Shown piece after piece: positions 7,441 through 18,600 of a stretch of DNA of 64,000 bases; positions within the stretch are counted from its first letter, which is position 1; each line of letters opens with the position of its first letter. The position numbers were made by a program, and so were the translations under genes. The DNA is taken from NCBI GenBank assembly GCA_963755435.1, contig CAVWJX010000005.1:496001-560000 (forward strand), written 5' to 3'. The notes below the pieces were generated by a model. The model ran no database searches. It saw nothing but the letters and a program-made list of their open reading frames with translations, and was not told the DNA's origin. This stretch comes from AP-15 sp963755435. Its GTDB lineage: Bacteria > Pseudomonadota > Alphaproteobacteria > ATCC43930 > CGMCC-115725.

Positions 7441-9768
7441 TCAATCATCAAAAGCCCGCCTGATTTTCGCCGCCAGATCAGAATATGTGAACGGCTTGAA
7501 GATTACCTCGACGCCCGGATCGAGCCGGCCATGATGCAGGATGGCATTACGGGCATAGCCGGTGGTGAACAGCACTTTCATCTCCGGCCGCCGCTCCCGG
7601 GCGCGATCGGCCAGCTGGCGCCCGTTCATACCGCCTGGAAGCCCGACATCGGTAAACAGCAGGCGAAGCTCGGGATGCGCCTCCAGCAGGCGCAGCGCGG
7701 TCACCCCGTCGGCGGCGCTCAGCACCTGGTAGCCAAGCTCGCCGACCATCTCGACGGTATACCTGCGCACATCGGGATCGTCCTCGACAATCAGCATGGT
7801 TTCGCCGTACCGGGCGCGGGCCGGCGGTAGCGGCTCGGTCGGCGCCCCGGCCGCCTCGGCCCCGCCGTGGTGGCGCGGAAAATAAAGCTTGACGCTGGTG
7901 CCCTGGCCAACCTCGCTGTAGATCTTTACGTGTCCCCCGGATTCCTTGAGAAAGCCGTAGACCTGTGACAGCCCGAGGCCGGTGCCCTGGCCGACCCCCT
8001 TGGTGGTGAAGAACGGTTCGAAGGCCCGATCGATAATAGCTTCGGGCATGCCCGAGCCGGTGTCGGTTACAAAAATGCCGACATACTGGCCCGGCTGCAG
8101 CTCGCTGTGCATCGCGCAATAGCCTTCGTCGAGGTAGCAATTGGCGGTCTCGATCGTCAGCTTGCCGCCGTCGGGCATCGCATCGCGCGAATTGACGGCG
8201 AGATTGATCAGCGCGTTCTCGAGCTGGTTGGTGTCGACGAAGGTGTTCCACAGGCCACCGGCCAGGACGATCTCGATCGCCACCGGCTCGCCCAAGGTCC
8301 GCCGCAACAGATCGGACATTCCGGCCACCAGCTTGTTGGGCGAGGCGATCTCGGGCGCCAACGGCTGACGGCGCGAGAAAACGAGGAGCCTTTGGGTCAG
8401 CTGCGCCGCGCGCGCGGCACCCCCCAGCGCCGCCCCGACCGTGCGCTGCAGCTCGTGGCCGGCGCCGAGCCGACGCTGTAAATTCTCCAGATTGCCCATG
8501 ATCACGGTCAGCAGATTGTTGAAGTCGTGGGCCACACCGCCGGTAAGCTGGCCAATCGCCTCCATTTTTTGCGCCTGGCGCAAGGTTTCCTCGATCTGCC
8601 GCCGCCGGGCGATCTCCTCGCCGACCCGTTCTTCGAGCGTCTCGTTGATCTCTTGTAGCTCGTGCTCGGCCTTGCGCCGGGCGGCGAGCTCGCGCTGGCT
8701 TGCCTCGTAAAGCCGCGCATTGTCGATGCCGATCGCGGCGTGCGCGGCAATCCCGCTGACGATCCGCTCGGCCCGCTCGGTAAAAGCGCCCGGCCGCGAA
8801 TGCCCAAAAAACAGGCCCCCTAGCACCTCTCCCGAGCGTGAGACCACCGGGATCGCCAGATAGCTGCGCACCGGAGGCATAGCCGCGGGCGGCGCATGAC
8901 CACCCAGGCTGTGGGCGTAGCGAGGGTCGGAGAGGATGTCATCGGAGCGCACCGGGCCCTGGCCGCGGAAGGTTTGCTGCAAGATCGGGGCATCGGCGGG
9001 AATCGGGAACTTCGTCAGGCTGTCGAATTTAGTCGTGTCGCCGCCGGGCGCACCCGATCCCGGCGCCGCCGCTTCGGTCGATCCCACAGCCGCCGACCCG
9101 CCCACGGTGGACAGCGCGTATGCCTCGGGCCGATCGTCGATCGTACTATAAAAGAACGCGCCGAACTCGGCCCCGGTCAGCTCCGCCGCGGCGTCGGTCA
9201 CCGTCTGTACCAGCCGCTCCAAAGAGAGCTCGGCAGCGAGCGCGGCACCGGTGCGATTGAGGATTTCGAGAGTGCGCGCTTCGTCGCGCACTTCGGCGAC
9301 GCGCGCCTCCAAGGTCTCGTTGAGCGCGAGCAGCCGGGCCTCGAGCGCCTTGCGTTCGCTGATCTCGTAATAGACGCCGCACAGCCAGCGGACATCGCCG
9401 CTGCCGTCGTTGGTGGCCTCGCCTCTGCCGCCGATCCAGTGCAGGCTGCCATCGCCATGCCTGACCCGGAACTCGGTGTAGTAGGCGCCGGTCTCTTTCG
9501 CGGTTTCGACTGCGGCATGCAGCTTGGCGATGTCATCAACAAAGATCGCGCGTTCCCAATCGGCGAATTTCGCGCTCGAAGCCTCGGGATCGAACCCGAA
9601 CAGAGAAGCGATGTATGGCGTCCATTCCCATTCGTCGGTCGACAGATCCCACTCGAACCAGCCGACGCCGCCGGCCGTCTGGGCCAGGCGGAATCGCTCC
9701 TCGGTCGCGCGCAGGCGCCTCTCGATATGCTCCCGCTGGTACTCGGCCTCGTCCAATGCCGCGACCAC
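7441..9768 (-). CDS. PAS-GAF hybrid sensor histidine kinase with C-terminal receiver
   Basis: Cytoplasmic hybrid kinase of 775 residues. The order is a short coiled coil (1-22), a PAS fold with PAC tail (about 23-150, ending in YYEISERKA), a GAF domain (about 170-355), a coiled coil, HisKA with the phospho-acceptor His in GGVAHDFNNLL (about 410), HATPase (NLAVNSRDAM as N box, FFTTKGVGQGTGLGLS as G box) and a receiver (about 645-765, phospho-Asp in LLFTDVGLP). No membrane segment is visible. The start is a GTG that directly follows the TAA of the MetE-like gene in the same frame. No strong ribosome-binding site is visible there, so translation probably depends on coupling to the gene upstream. 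Confidence 0.88.
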   Translation of the reverse strand: MVAALDEAEYQREHIERRLRATEERFRLAQTAGGVGWFEWDLSTDEWEWTPYIASLFGFDPEASSAKFADWERAIFVDDIAKLHAAVETAKETGAYYTEFRVRHGDGSLHWIGGRGEATNDGSGDVRWLCGVYYEISERKALEARLLALNETLEARVAEVRDEARTLEILNRTGAALAAELSLERLVQTVTDAAAELTGAEFGAFFYSTIDDRPEAYALSTVGGSAAVGSTEAAAPGSGAPGGDTTKFDSLTKFPIPADAPILQQTFRGQGPVRSDDILSDPRYAHSLGGHAPPAAMPPVRSYLAIPVVSRSGEVLGGLFFGHSRPGAFTERAERIVSGIAAHAAIGIDNARLYEASQRELAARRKAEHELQEINETLEERVGEEIARRRQIEETLRQAQKMEAIGQLTGGVAHDFNNLLTVIMGNLENLQRRLGAGHELQRTVGAALGGAARAAQLTQRLLVFSRRQPLAPEIASPNKLVAGMSDLLRRTLGEPVAIEIVLAGGLWNTFVDTNQLENALINLAVNSRDAMPDGGKLTIETANCYLDEGYCAMHSELQPGQYVGIFVTDTGSGMPEAIIDRAFEPFFTTKGVGQGTGLGLSQVYGFLKESGGHVKIYSEVGQGTSVKLYFPRHHGGAEAAGAPTEPLPPARARYGETMLIVEDDPDVRRYTVEMVGELGYQVLSAADGVTALRLLEAHPELRLLFTDVGLPGGMNGRQLADRARERRPEMKVLFTTGYARNAILHHGRLDPGVEVIFKPFTYSDLAAKIRRAFDD

Positions 9769-10827
9769 TTACGCCAAGCCGAGCAAGATCGATTTCGCCT
9801 CGCTCATCGCCCGCATCTTGCCCCAGGCAATGTGCCGGGGCAGGTGGTTGAAGCCGCACGAGCTGGTGATGATGGTCTGCTCGGGGGCGAGCCACCTATA
9901 GGCCCGGATCCGATCGGCGATCTGCTGCCCGGTCTCGACATTGGGCGCCTGTACGTCGACCGCGCCGACCCCCAGCTGCTGGTCACCGAGCAGCCCTTCA
10001 AAATGGCCGGCCATGTCGTGCTCGATCAGGTAGGCATCGCAGTCGATGCGGCAGACGAGATCGGCCTTGTATCGGCCGATATCGAAGTAGCGATGGCCGA
10101 TCTGCCCGTCGTAATCGGGGCCGACCGCATAATTGCCCTGGCAGACATGCACCGAGACATGGATATCCTCGGCCAGCCCGTCGAGTGCGAGATTGATCGC
10201 ATCGACCGCGGTGCGCACTTCCTCCTCACCGGCGGCGGTGAAGTAAGGCTCGTCGATTTGGATATGCTTGCATCCGACCTCGGCCAGCCGGCGTAGATTG
10301 TGGCGAAGCAGCTTGCCGATATCGGTCATCATCCGGGCGAGGTCGCCATAATGCTCGTCATAAGCGACTGCGGCGAGCAGGTGCGGCCCGGTCATCGTGA
10401 CCTTGACCGGCTTGCGCGCAAAACTCGAGACGGTCCTGAATTCGTCGGCCAGACCGAGATCGGTAGTCTCGCCGATCGGCCCCTTGCAGACTGCCGCCGG
10501 GTGGGTGACGTTCGGATCATGCGTGGTGATCGGCTTTGGTCGGGTGACCCCCTGGAACGCGGGAATCATCTGCCAGAAATGGTTGAGCATGGCATTGGGC
10601 GGCGAATGCCGATTATGGCTGCGCCGATGCATTTCACCGCCGCTGATTACATCGATGCCGGCAGCTTCCTGCTCCAGGATCGCCGCCTGCATCCCGCGAT
10701 ATTGCGCGTCGGCGAGGTCGGCCGGCAGCAGCTGGCCCAGGGTGACCAGCCGGTCGAGCGCCTCGTACCAGCGCGGCACGCTGTGCGCGCCGATGACCGT
10801 GGTCGTGTATTTCGGGTAGCGGGGCAT
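9769..10827 (-). CDS. Cobalamin-independent methionine synthase (MetE C-terminal) family protein
   Basis: A 352-residue TIM-barrel protein of the MetE/UROD superfamily, equivalent to the catalytic half of MetE. Candidate zinc ligands are visible as HVCQGN (the His-x-Cys pair) and SSCGFNHLPR (the distal Cys). The IQIDEPYF segment matches the strand with the conserved Asp-Glu-Pro of the family. It lacks the N-terminal half of full-length MetE, so it is not a standard methionine synthase. Stand-alone members act as methyltransferases on various thiols, or are uncharacterised. The start at 10827 gives a protein beginning MPRYPKYTTTVIG. It sits 13 bp after one hybrid kinase gene and runs in frame into the next. 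Confidence 0.8.
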   Translation of the reverse strand: MPRYPKYTTTVIGAHSVPRWYEALDRLVTLGQLLPADLADAQYRGMQAAILEQEAAGIDVISGGEMHRRSHNRHSPPNAMLNHFWQMIPAFQGVTRPKPITTHDPNVTHPAAVCKGPIGETTDLGLADEFRTVSSFARKPVKVTMTGPHLLAAVAYDEHYGDLARMMTDIGKLLRHNLRRLAEVGCKHIQIDEPYFTAAGEEEVRTAVDAINLALDGLAEDIHVSVHVCQGNYAVGPDYDGQIGHRYFDIGRYKADLVCRIDCDAYLIEHDMAGHFEGLLGDQQLGVGAVDVQAPNVETGQQIADRIRAYRWLAPEQTIITSSCGFNHLPRHIAWGKMRAMSEAKSILLGLA

Positions 10828-10840
10828 CTGCCGTTTGCTG

Positions 10841-12604
10841 CTAGCGCTCCGAACCGTCGACAGCCGCACCCAAGCGGCCGTTCGCCGGTGCGGCGATTTC
10901 CGCCGGCAGCCGCCGCTTCCGCAGCGTTTCGAGCAAAGCCCCGAGCTCCTTTTGCCGATAGGGCTTATCGAGGCGCGGCAACGGCGACGCCTGCGGCGGC
11001 ATGTCGGCGTAGCCGGTGGCGATCACCACCGGCAAACCGGGCCGGACCCGGCCGATCTGCGCCGCCAGCGCGGTGCCGGTGACGCCCGGCATCGCGTAAT
11101 CGGTGATGACCGCATCGACCTGCGGCTGGACCCCCAGCAATTCGAGCGCGGCAGCGGCCGAGGCCGCCTCGAACGTCGCGTGGCCGAGATCCTCGATCAT
11201 CGCCACGGTGCTGGCCCGCACCATCGGATCGTCGTCGACGACCAGAACCCGCAACGCGCGCGCCTCGCCGGCATTCAGCGGCCCGGTCTGGCTTTCCCGA
11301 TCCATCGCCTCGGCCGGCGAGGCCGGCAGCCATAGCTCGACCTCGGTGCCGCAACCGGGCTTGCTGCCAATCCGCATGGCGCCGCCCGACTGGCCGACCA
11401 AGCCGTCGACCATCGACAGGCCGAGCCCGGTGCCGCGGCCGCGGTCCTTGGTCGTGAAGAACGGTTCGGCGGCCCGCCGCAAGGTCGCCTCATCCATCCC
11501 GACGCCGGTGTCGGCGACCCCGATAAAAACATAATCGCCGGGCTTGAGCCCCGGAATTTGCCCGGCCGCGACCCGGCGGGCGCGGGCGGTGATGTTGAGA
11601 TGCCCGCCATGAGGCATCGCATCGCGAGCATTGACCGAGAGGTTCAACAGCGCCAGCTCGAGTTGGTTTGGATCGACCCGGGTGGCGGCGAGATTGGGCT
11701 CGAACTCGGTGGTGATCTCGATCGTCGGCCCAACCGAGCGGCGCAGCATCTCGATCATGCTGTCGACGAGCGTGGCAATGTCGACCGCTTCCGGCTTCAG
11801 TTCCTGGCGCCGGGCGAAGGCCAACATTCGCTTGGTCAGGCTCGCGCCGCGCTCGGCGCCCTGGATCGCGCCGTCGACCAACCGCACTGCCCGCTGGTCG
11901 TCGGCCACCCGTTTGCGAACCAGCTCGAGATTGCCCAGTATCGCCATCAATAGATTGTTGAAGTCGTGCGCCACCCCTCCGGTCAGCTGCCCGAGGCTTT
12001 CGAGCTTCTGCATTTCGTGCACTTGGGCGAGGGCTGCTTCCCGCTCGCGGGTGCGCTCTTCGACCCGCTCCTCGAGTTCGGCATTGGCGCGGGCGAGCTC
12101 CGCCGTCCGCTCGGCCACTCGGTTTTCCAATTCTGCGTTCAAGCTCTCGAGCTGACGCGTCTTGCGATAGAGCTCGGCGAACACCTTGACCTTGGCCCGC
12201 AGCAGCTCGGGCACGACCGGAACCGGAACGTAATCTACCGCGCCGAGCGCGTAGCCGCGCAGCAGATCGAGGTCGGTGACTTGGATCGCCGAGACAAAGA
12301 TGATCGCGGTCGTCTGGAACCGCGGATGATCGCGGATCATCGAAGCGAGCTGAAAGCCGTCGAGGTCGGGCATGCACACATCGATCAGGATGATCGCGAT
12401 CTTGCGCTTCAGCAGCAGCTCTAGCGCCTCGGCCGCCGAGCCGGCCTTGATCAGGTTCTCCCCGAGCTGCCCGAGGATCGCTTCGTAGCTCAATAACTTG
12501 GCCGGCTGATCGTCGACCAGCAGGATGTCGACCCGTTCCTGGCTGGCGACACCTGCTTGCTCGGGCGCGGATTTTGGCTCGGGCACGGCTACTCGCTCGG
12601 TCAC
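10841..12604 (-). CDS. Receiver-histidine kinase-receiver hybrid protein
   Basis: A soluble 587-residue signalling protein. Its N-terminal receiver (about 25-145) has the phospho-Asp in IILIDVCMPDLDG. A long coiled coil follows (ENRVAERTAELARANAELEERVEERT), then HisKA with His in GGVAHDFNNLL (about 220), HATPase (NLSVNARDAM, FFTTKDRGRGTGLGLS) and a second receiver (phospho-Asp in AVITDYAMPG). The N-terminal receiver suggests it takes phosphate from another kinase, plausibly the HAMP-array kinase whose gene ends 14 bp upstream. The GTG start at 12604 is preceded by AGAAGAGGG. Frames extending further upstream overlap the HAMP kinase gene and are rejected. Confidence 0.88.
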   Translation of the reverse strand: MTERVAVPEPKSAPEQAGVASQERVDILLVDDQPAKLLSYEAILGQLGENLIKAGSAAEALELLLKRKIAIILIDVCMPDLDGFQLASMIRDHPRFQTTAIIFVSAIQVTDLDLLRGYALGAVDYVPVPVVPELLRAKVKVFAELYRKTRQLESLNAELENRVAERTAELARANAELEERVEERTREREAALAQVHEMQKLESLGQLTGGVAHDFNNLLMAILGNLELVRKRVADDQRAVRLVDGAIQGAERGASLTKRMLAFARRQELKPEAVDIATLVDSMIEMLRRSVGPTIEITTEFEPNLAATRVDPNQLELALLNLSVNARDAMPHGGHLNITARARRVAAGQIPGLKPGDYVFIGVADTGVGMDEATLRRAAEPFFTTKDRGRGTGLGLSMVDGLVGQSGGAMRIGSKPGCGTEVELWLPASPAEAMDRESQTGPLNAGEARALRVLVVDDDPMVRASTVAMIEDLGHATFEAASAAAALELLGVQPQVDAVITDYAMPGVTGTALAAQIGRVRPGLPVVIATGYADMPPQASPLPRLDKPYRQKELGALLETLRKRRLPAEIAAPANGRLGAAVDGSER

Positions 12605-12618
12605 GCGCCGGCCCTCTT

Positions 12619-15600
12619 CTAGCGATGCAGCCACATGCGCAGCGCCGATAGCAATTGCTCGGTGTTGACCGGCTTTGCCAGATAGTCGGAGGCGCCGGCC
12701 TCGAGGCACTTTTCCCGATCGCCCTTCATCGCCTTCGCGGTCAACGCGATGATCGGCAGACGGCGGAACGCCGGGTTGCCGCGGATCACCTGCATCGTCT
12801 GGTATCCGTCCATTTCCGGCATCATGATGTCCATCAGCACGATCGCCAGATCGGCCGTCGATTCGACGAGCGCCACTGCCTCGTTTCCAGTGGTTGCGGT
12901 CAGGACGTTCATGCCGCGGCGCTCAAGAACGCTGCTCAGCGCAAAGATATTCCGCGCGTCGTCATCGACCAGGAGCACGGTCTTGCCGACCAGATCCTCG
13001 TCGGAGCTGTGCAGCCGCTGCAGCAGCTTCTGCTTGTCCGCGGGGAGGTCGGTGATCACCCGGTGCAGGAACAGCGCGGTTTCGTCGAGCAGGCGCTCCG
13101 GCAATTCGACGCCCTTGACCAGGACGCTGCGGGCGATCGTGTGCAGCTGGGCCTCCTCCTTGTGCGACAATTCGCGGCCGGTGAACACCACCACCGGCAA
13201 GTCGGCCAGGGCCGGCTCGTCGCGGATGACTTCGAGCAGCTCGAAGCCGGTCATGTCCGGCAGCCGCAGATCGAGCACGACGCAGTCGATCTGCTGCCCG
13301 CGCAACGTGTCGAGCGCTTCGGCGCCGGTGCCGGCGGTGAGGATATCGATGTCGTCATGGCCGAGCACCTGCGCGATGCCGAATTGTTCGGCCGGGTTGT
13401 CTTCGACGACCAGCAGGCGCTTGCGGCGCGGCTCGACGAAATTCTTGATCCGGCCGAGCGCCGCCTCGAGATCCGCGGTATTCGACGGCTTGGTCAGAAA
13501 CGAGAAGGCGCCGCGGGCCAGGCCATGCTGACGGTCCTCGTCGAGGGTGACGACCTGCACCGGAATGTGCCGCATCAGCGGATCCTGCTTGAGCTGGCTC
13601 AGCACGGTCCAGCCGAGCATGTCGGGCAGAAACACATCGAGCGAGACCGCGGTCGGCTGGTATTCGCGCGCCAGCGCCAGGGCATCGGCGCCGCGCATCG
13701 CCACCAGCACCTTGAACCCGCAATCATGGGCCGCATCGGAGAGGATGCGGGCGTAATGCGGGTCGTCCTCGACAATCAGCAGCGTCGCCTCGCCGGGCTG
13801 CAGGATGGTGCGATCGTCGGGTACCTGCTCGACCGGCATTTCGGCCAGCCGGACCGCGGCGAGTGTTGCCGCAGCCAATGGCGGAGTGGGTGCCCCCGCA
13901 GCCGATGCGGTCGCGGCCGCCGGGCCGATATACCTGAGCGGCAAGTATAGGGTGAACGTGCTGCCAACCCCGGGGGCGCTGCGCAGCTGGATCTCGCCGC
14001 CGAGCAGATTGGACAATTCGCGGCTGATTGCCAGGCCGAGGCCGGTGCCGCCAAACCGGCGATTGGTGCTGGCGTCGGCCTGCTGGAAGGCTTCGAAGAT
14101 GATCTTCTGCTTCTCTGGCAGAATGCCGATGCCGGTGTCGGACACCTCGAACGCGACCACCTGCGGCGCGCTCGTCAACACCGGGTGGTCGGGGCTCCAG
14201 CCGCTGATTGCCGAATGGACGCTGAGCTTGACGCCGCCCTCTTCGGTGAACTTGAAGGCGTTCGACAGCAGGTTTTTCAGCACCTGCTGCAGCCGCTTCG
14301 AATCAGTGATCATGCTGCGGCCGAGTTTTGGGTCGACCTGAACATCAAACGACAGGCGCCGGTTCTCGGCCTCGTGCCGGAACGGCCGGACCACCATGTC
14401 CTGCAAGGTGACGAAAAACACTTCCTCGGCGTCGACCGTGACCGTACCGGATTCGATTTTCGACAGATCGAGGATGTCGCTGATCAGGTTCATCAGGTCG
14501 GTGCCGGCACTGTGGATGGTGCGGGCGAACTCGACCTGCTTCGGCGCCAAATTGCCCTCCGGGTTGTCGCCGAGCTGCTGCCCCAAGATCAGGATGCTAT
14601 TGAGCGGCGTGCGTAACTCATGCGACATGTTGGCGAGGAAGTCGGATTTGTATTTCGAGGCGAGGGCGAGCTCGGTCGCCTTTTCTTCGAGCGCGCGGCG
14701 TGCCTGCTCGATTTCCTGATTTTTCCGCTCGACCTCGACATTGCGCTCTTCGAGCTGCTGCGCCTTTTGCTCGAGCTGCTCGTTGGTCTGCTGCAATTCG
14801 CGCTGCTGCGTCTGCAATTCGGTGGCCAGCTGCTGCGACTGGGTCAACAGCCCCTCGGTCTGCATCGTCGCCTCGATGCTGTTTAGGACGATGCCGATGC
14901 TGGCAGTCAGCTGATCGAGAAACGAGGTCTGCAGGTCGGTGAAGGCGCCGAGAGAGGCCAACTCGATGACCGCCTTGACCTGGCCCTCGAACAAGACCGG
15001 CAGCACGATCACGCTGTTCGGCTTGGCCTTGAACAGCCCGGAGGTGATCGGCACCACCTCGTCGGGAACATGGGTGATCAGCATCCGCCGCGAATTGGCG
15101 GCGCACTGGCCGACCAGCCCCTGGCCGTCGCGCAGCCGCTCGGGATGGCCCTGCGGCGGCAGATCGTCGGCAAAGGCCGAGAGCAGCCTCAGTCCGGCTT
15201 CCCCCTCGGCAAGATAGATCACGCCGTTTTGCGAATTGACCAGCGGCGCCAGCTCGCTCAGCAGCATGCGCCCGACCGTCGACAGGTCGCGCTGGCCCTG
15301 CAGCATGTTGGTGAAGCGGGCGAGGTTGGTCTTGAGCCAGTCCTGCTCGGTGTTGCGGTCGGTGGTCAGCCGCAGATTGTCGATCATCGTGTTGATGTTG
15401 TCTTTGAGCTCGGCGACCTCGCCGCGCGCCTCGACCTGGATCGAACGGGTGAGATCGCCCTTGGTCACCGCGGTGGCGACTTCGGCAATGGCCCGGACCT
15501 GGGTCGTCAGATTGGCGGCCAAGAGGTTGACGTTGCCGGTCAGATCCTTCCAGGTACCGGCCGCGCCGGGGACATTGGCCTGGCCGCCCAGACGGCCCTC

Positions 15601-18600
15601 GACGCCGACTTCGCGGGCGACCGAGGTTACCTGGTCGGCGAAGGTAGCGAGCGTGTCGGTCATGTTGTTGATGGTCTCGGCGAGTGCCGCCACTTCGCCC
15701 ATCGACTTGACCGTCAGGTTTTGCTTGAGGTCACCATTAGCGACCGCGGTCACGACCTTGACGATGCCACGCACCTGTTCGGTCAGATTGGCGGCCATGA
15801 CGTTGACCGTGTCGGTCAGGTCCTTCCACGTGCCGCTGACTTCGCGAACCTGCGCCTGACCGCCGAGCTTGCCTTCGGTGCCGACCTCGCGCGCCACCCG
15901 CGTCACCTCCGAGGCGAAGGCGTTGAGCTGGTCGACCATCGTGTTGATCGTGTTCTTGAGCTCGAGGATCTCGCCTTTGACGTCGACCGTAATCTTGCGC
16001 GAGAGATCGCCACGCGCCACCGCGGTCGTGACCTCGGCGATGTTGCGCACCTGGGTCGTCAAATTGGCGGCGAGCAAGTTCACATTATCGGTCAGATCCT
16101 TCCAGGTGCCAGCGACGCCCGGCACCACCGCCTGGCCGCCGAGCTTGCCCTCGGTGCCGACCTCGCGGGCGACCCGCGTCACTTCGGCGGCAAACGAGCG
16201 CAGCTGCTCGACCATCGTGTTCAAGGTCTCCTTGAGCAGCAGGATCTCCCCGCGGACATCGACAGTGATCTTTTTCGATAAATCGCCATTGGCGATCGCG
16301 GTCGCGACCTCGGCGATGTTGCGCACCTGCCCGGTCAGGTTCGAGGCCATGAAATTGACGTTGTCGGTCAGGTCCTTCCAGGTGCCGGCCACGCCCGGGA
16401 CCGCGGCCTGGCCGCCGAGCTTCCCTTCGGTGCCGACCTCGCGGGCGACGCGCGTCACCTCAGAAGCAAAGGCGTTGAGCTGGTCGACCATCGTGTTGAT
16501 GGTGTTCTTGAGCTCGAGGATCTCGCCTTTGACATCGACGGTGATCTTGCGCGAGAGATCGCCGCGGGCGACTGCGGTTGTCACCTCGGCGATGTTGCGC
16601 ACCTGCGCGGTCAGGTTCCCGGCCATCGAGTTGACCGAGTTGGTCAGATCCTTCCAGGTGCCGGCGACGCCCGGCACCTGCGCCTGGCCGCCGAGCCGGC
16701 CCTCGGTGCCGACCTCACGGGCGACGCGGGTCACTTCGCCGGCGAAACGGTTCAGCTGATCGACCATCGTGTTGAGCGTTTCCTTCAGCTGAAGGATCTC
16801 GCCGCGCACATCGACGGTGATCTTGCGCGACAGATCGCCATTGGCGATCGCGGTGGCGACCTCGGCGATGTTGCGCACCTGGCCGGTGAGGTTGCCAGCC
16901 ATCGAGTTGACATTGTCGGTCAGGTCCTTCCAGGTGCCGGCGACGCCCGGCACCACGGCCTGGCCGCCGAGCCGGCCCTCGGTGCCGACCTCGCGGGCGA
17001 CGCGGGTCACCTCGCCGGCAAAGGCGTTCAACTGATCGACCATCGTGTTGATGGTCTCCTTTAGCTGCAAAATTTCGCCCGAGACCGTGACCGTGATCTT
17101 TTTCGACAGATCGCCGCGGGCGACGGCGGTCGCGACCTCGGCGATGTTGCGCACCTGCCCGGTCAAATTGCCGGCCATGTAGTTGACCGAGTCGGTCAGG
17201 TCCTTCCAGGTGCCGGCGACACCTCTGACCTGCGCCTGGCCACCGAGCTTGCCTTCGGTGCCGACCTCGCGGGCGACGCGGGTGACTTCGCCGGCGAAGG
17301 CGTTCAGCTGGTCGACCATCGTGTTGATCGTATCCTTGAGCTGCAGGATCTCGCCCGACACGTTGACCGTGATCTTTTTCGACAGATCGCCGCTGGCGAT
17401 CGCGGTCGCCACCTCAGCGATGTTGCGCACCTGGGCGGTCAGGTTGCCGGCCATCGAGTTGACGCTCTCGGTCAGATCCTTCCAGGTGCCGGCGACGCCG
17501 AGCACGTTGGCCTGGCCGCCGAGCCGCCCGTCGGTGCCGACCTCGCGGGCGACGCGGGTGACCTCGCCGGCAAAGGCGTTGAGCTGGTCGACCATCGTGT
17601 TGATGGTCTCCTTAAGCTGCAGGATCTCGCCCGAGACGTTGACTGTGATCTTCTTTGATAAATCGCCGCGGGCGATCGCGGTCGAGACCTCGGCAATGTT
17701 GCGCACCTGCGCGGTCAGATTGCCGGCCATGAAGTTGACCGAGTTGGTCAGATCCTTCCAGGTGCCGGCCACCCCCGGCACTTGCGCCTGGCCGCCGAGG
17801 CGGCCTTCGGTGCCGACCTCGCGCGCCACCCGCGTCACCTCGGAGGCGAAGGCGTTCAATTGGTCGACCATCGTGTTGATGGTGTCTTTGAGCTCGAGGA
17901 TCTCGCCGCGCACGTCGACCGTAATCTTGCGCGAGAGATCGCCGCGGGCGACCGCGGTCGTGACATTGGCGATGTTGCGCACCTGGTCGGTCAAGTTGCC
18001 GCACATCGCATTGACCGAGTCGGTCAGATCCTTCCAGGTGCCAGCCACGCCCGGCACCAGCGCCTGGCCGCCGAGCTTGCCCTCGGTGCCGACCTCGCGG
18101 GCGACGCGCGTCACTTCCGAGGCGAACGAGCGCAGCTGATCGACCATCGTGTTGATGGCCTCCTTGAGCAGCAGGATCTCGCCGCGCACGTCGACCGTGA
18201 TTTTTTTGGACAGATCGCCGCTGGCGACCGCGATCGTGACCTCCGCGATGTTGCGCACCTGGGCGGTCAGGTTCGACGCCATCGAGTTGACGCTCTCGGT
18301 CAGATCCTTCCACACGCCGCTGACCTCGCGCACCTGCGCTTGGCCGCCGAGCTTGCCGTCGGTGCCGACCTCGCGGGCGACGCGGGTCACCTCCGAGGTG
18401 AAGACCCCCAATTGCTTGATCATCGTGTTGACGATCGTCGCCGAGCGCAGAAACTCGCCCTTCAGCGCCCGCCCGTCGACATCGAGGGGCACCGTGCGCA
18501 ACAGGTCGCCCTGGGCCACCGCCGCGATCGCGTGGGTGACCGCCGCGGTCGGCCATAACAGATCGTCGATCAGGGTATTGACCGAAATCTCCATGCCGCC

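Noticed and set aside
9769..9771. TAA between the MetE-like protein and the kinase as a recoded sense codon
   Set aside because: TAA is not used for selenocysteine or pyrrolysine. Read-through or re-initiation is possible, but I annotate two genes.
15070..18558. Several long plus-strand frames opposite the HAMP-array kinase, with repeated phrases such as LVRSFQVPATP
   Set aside because: The repetition comes from the 276-bp coding repeats on the other strand. No ribosome-binding sites or domains support them.
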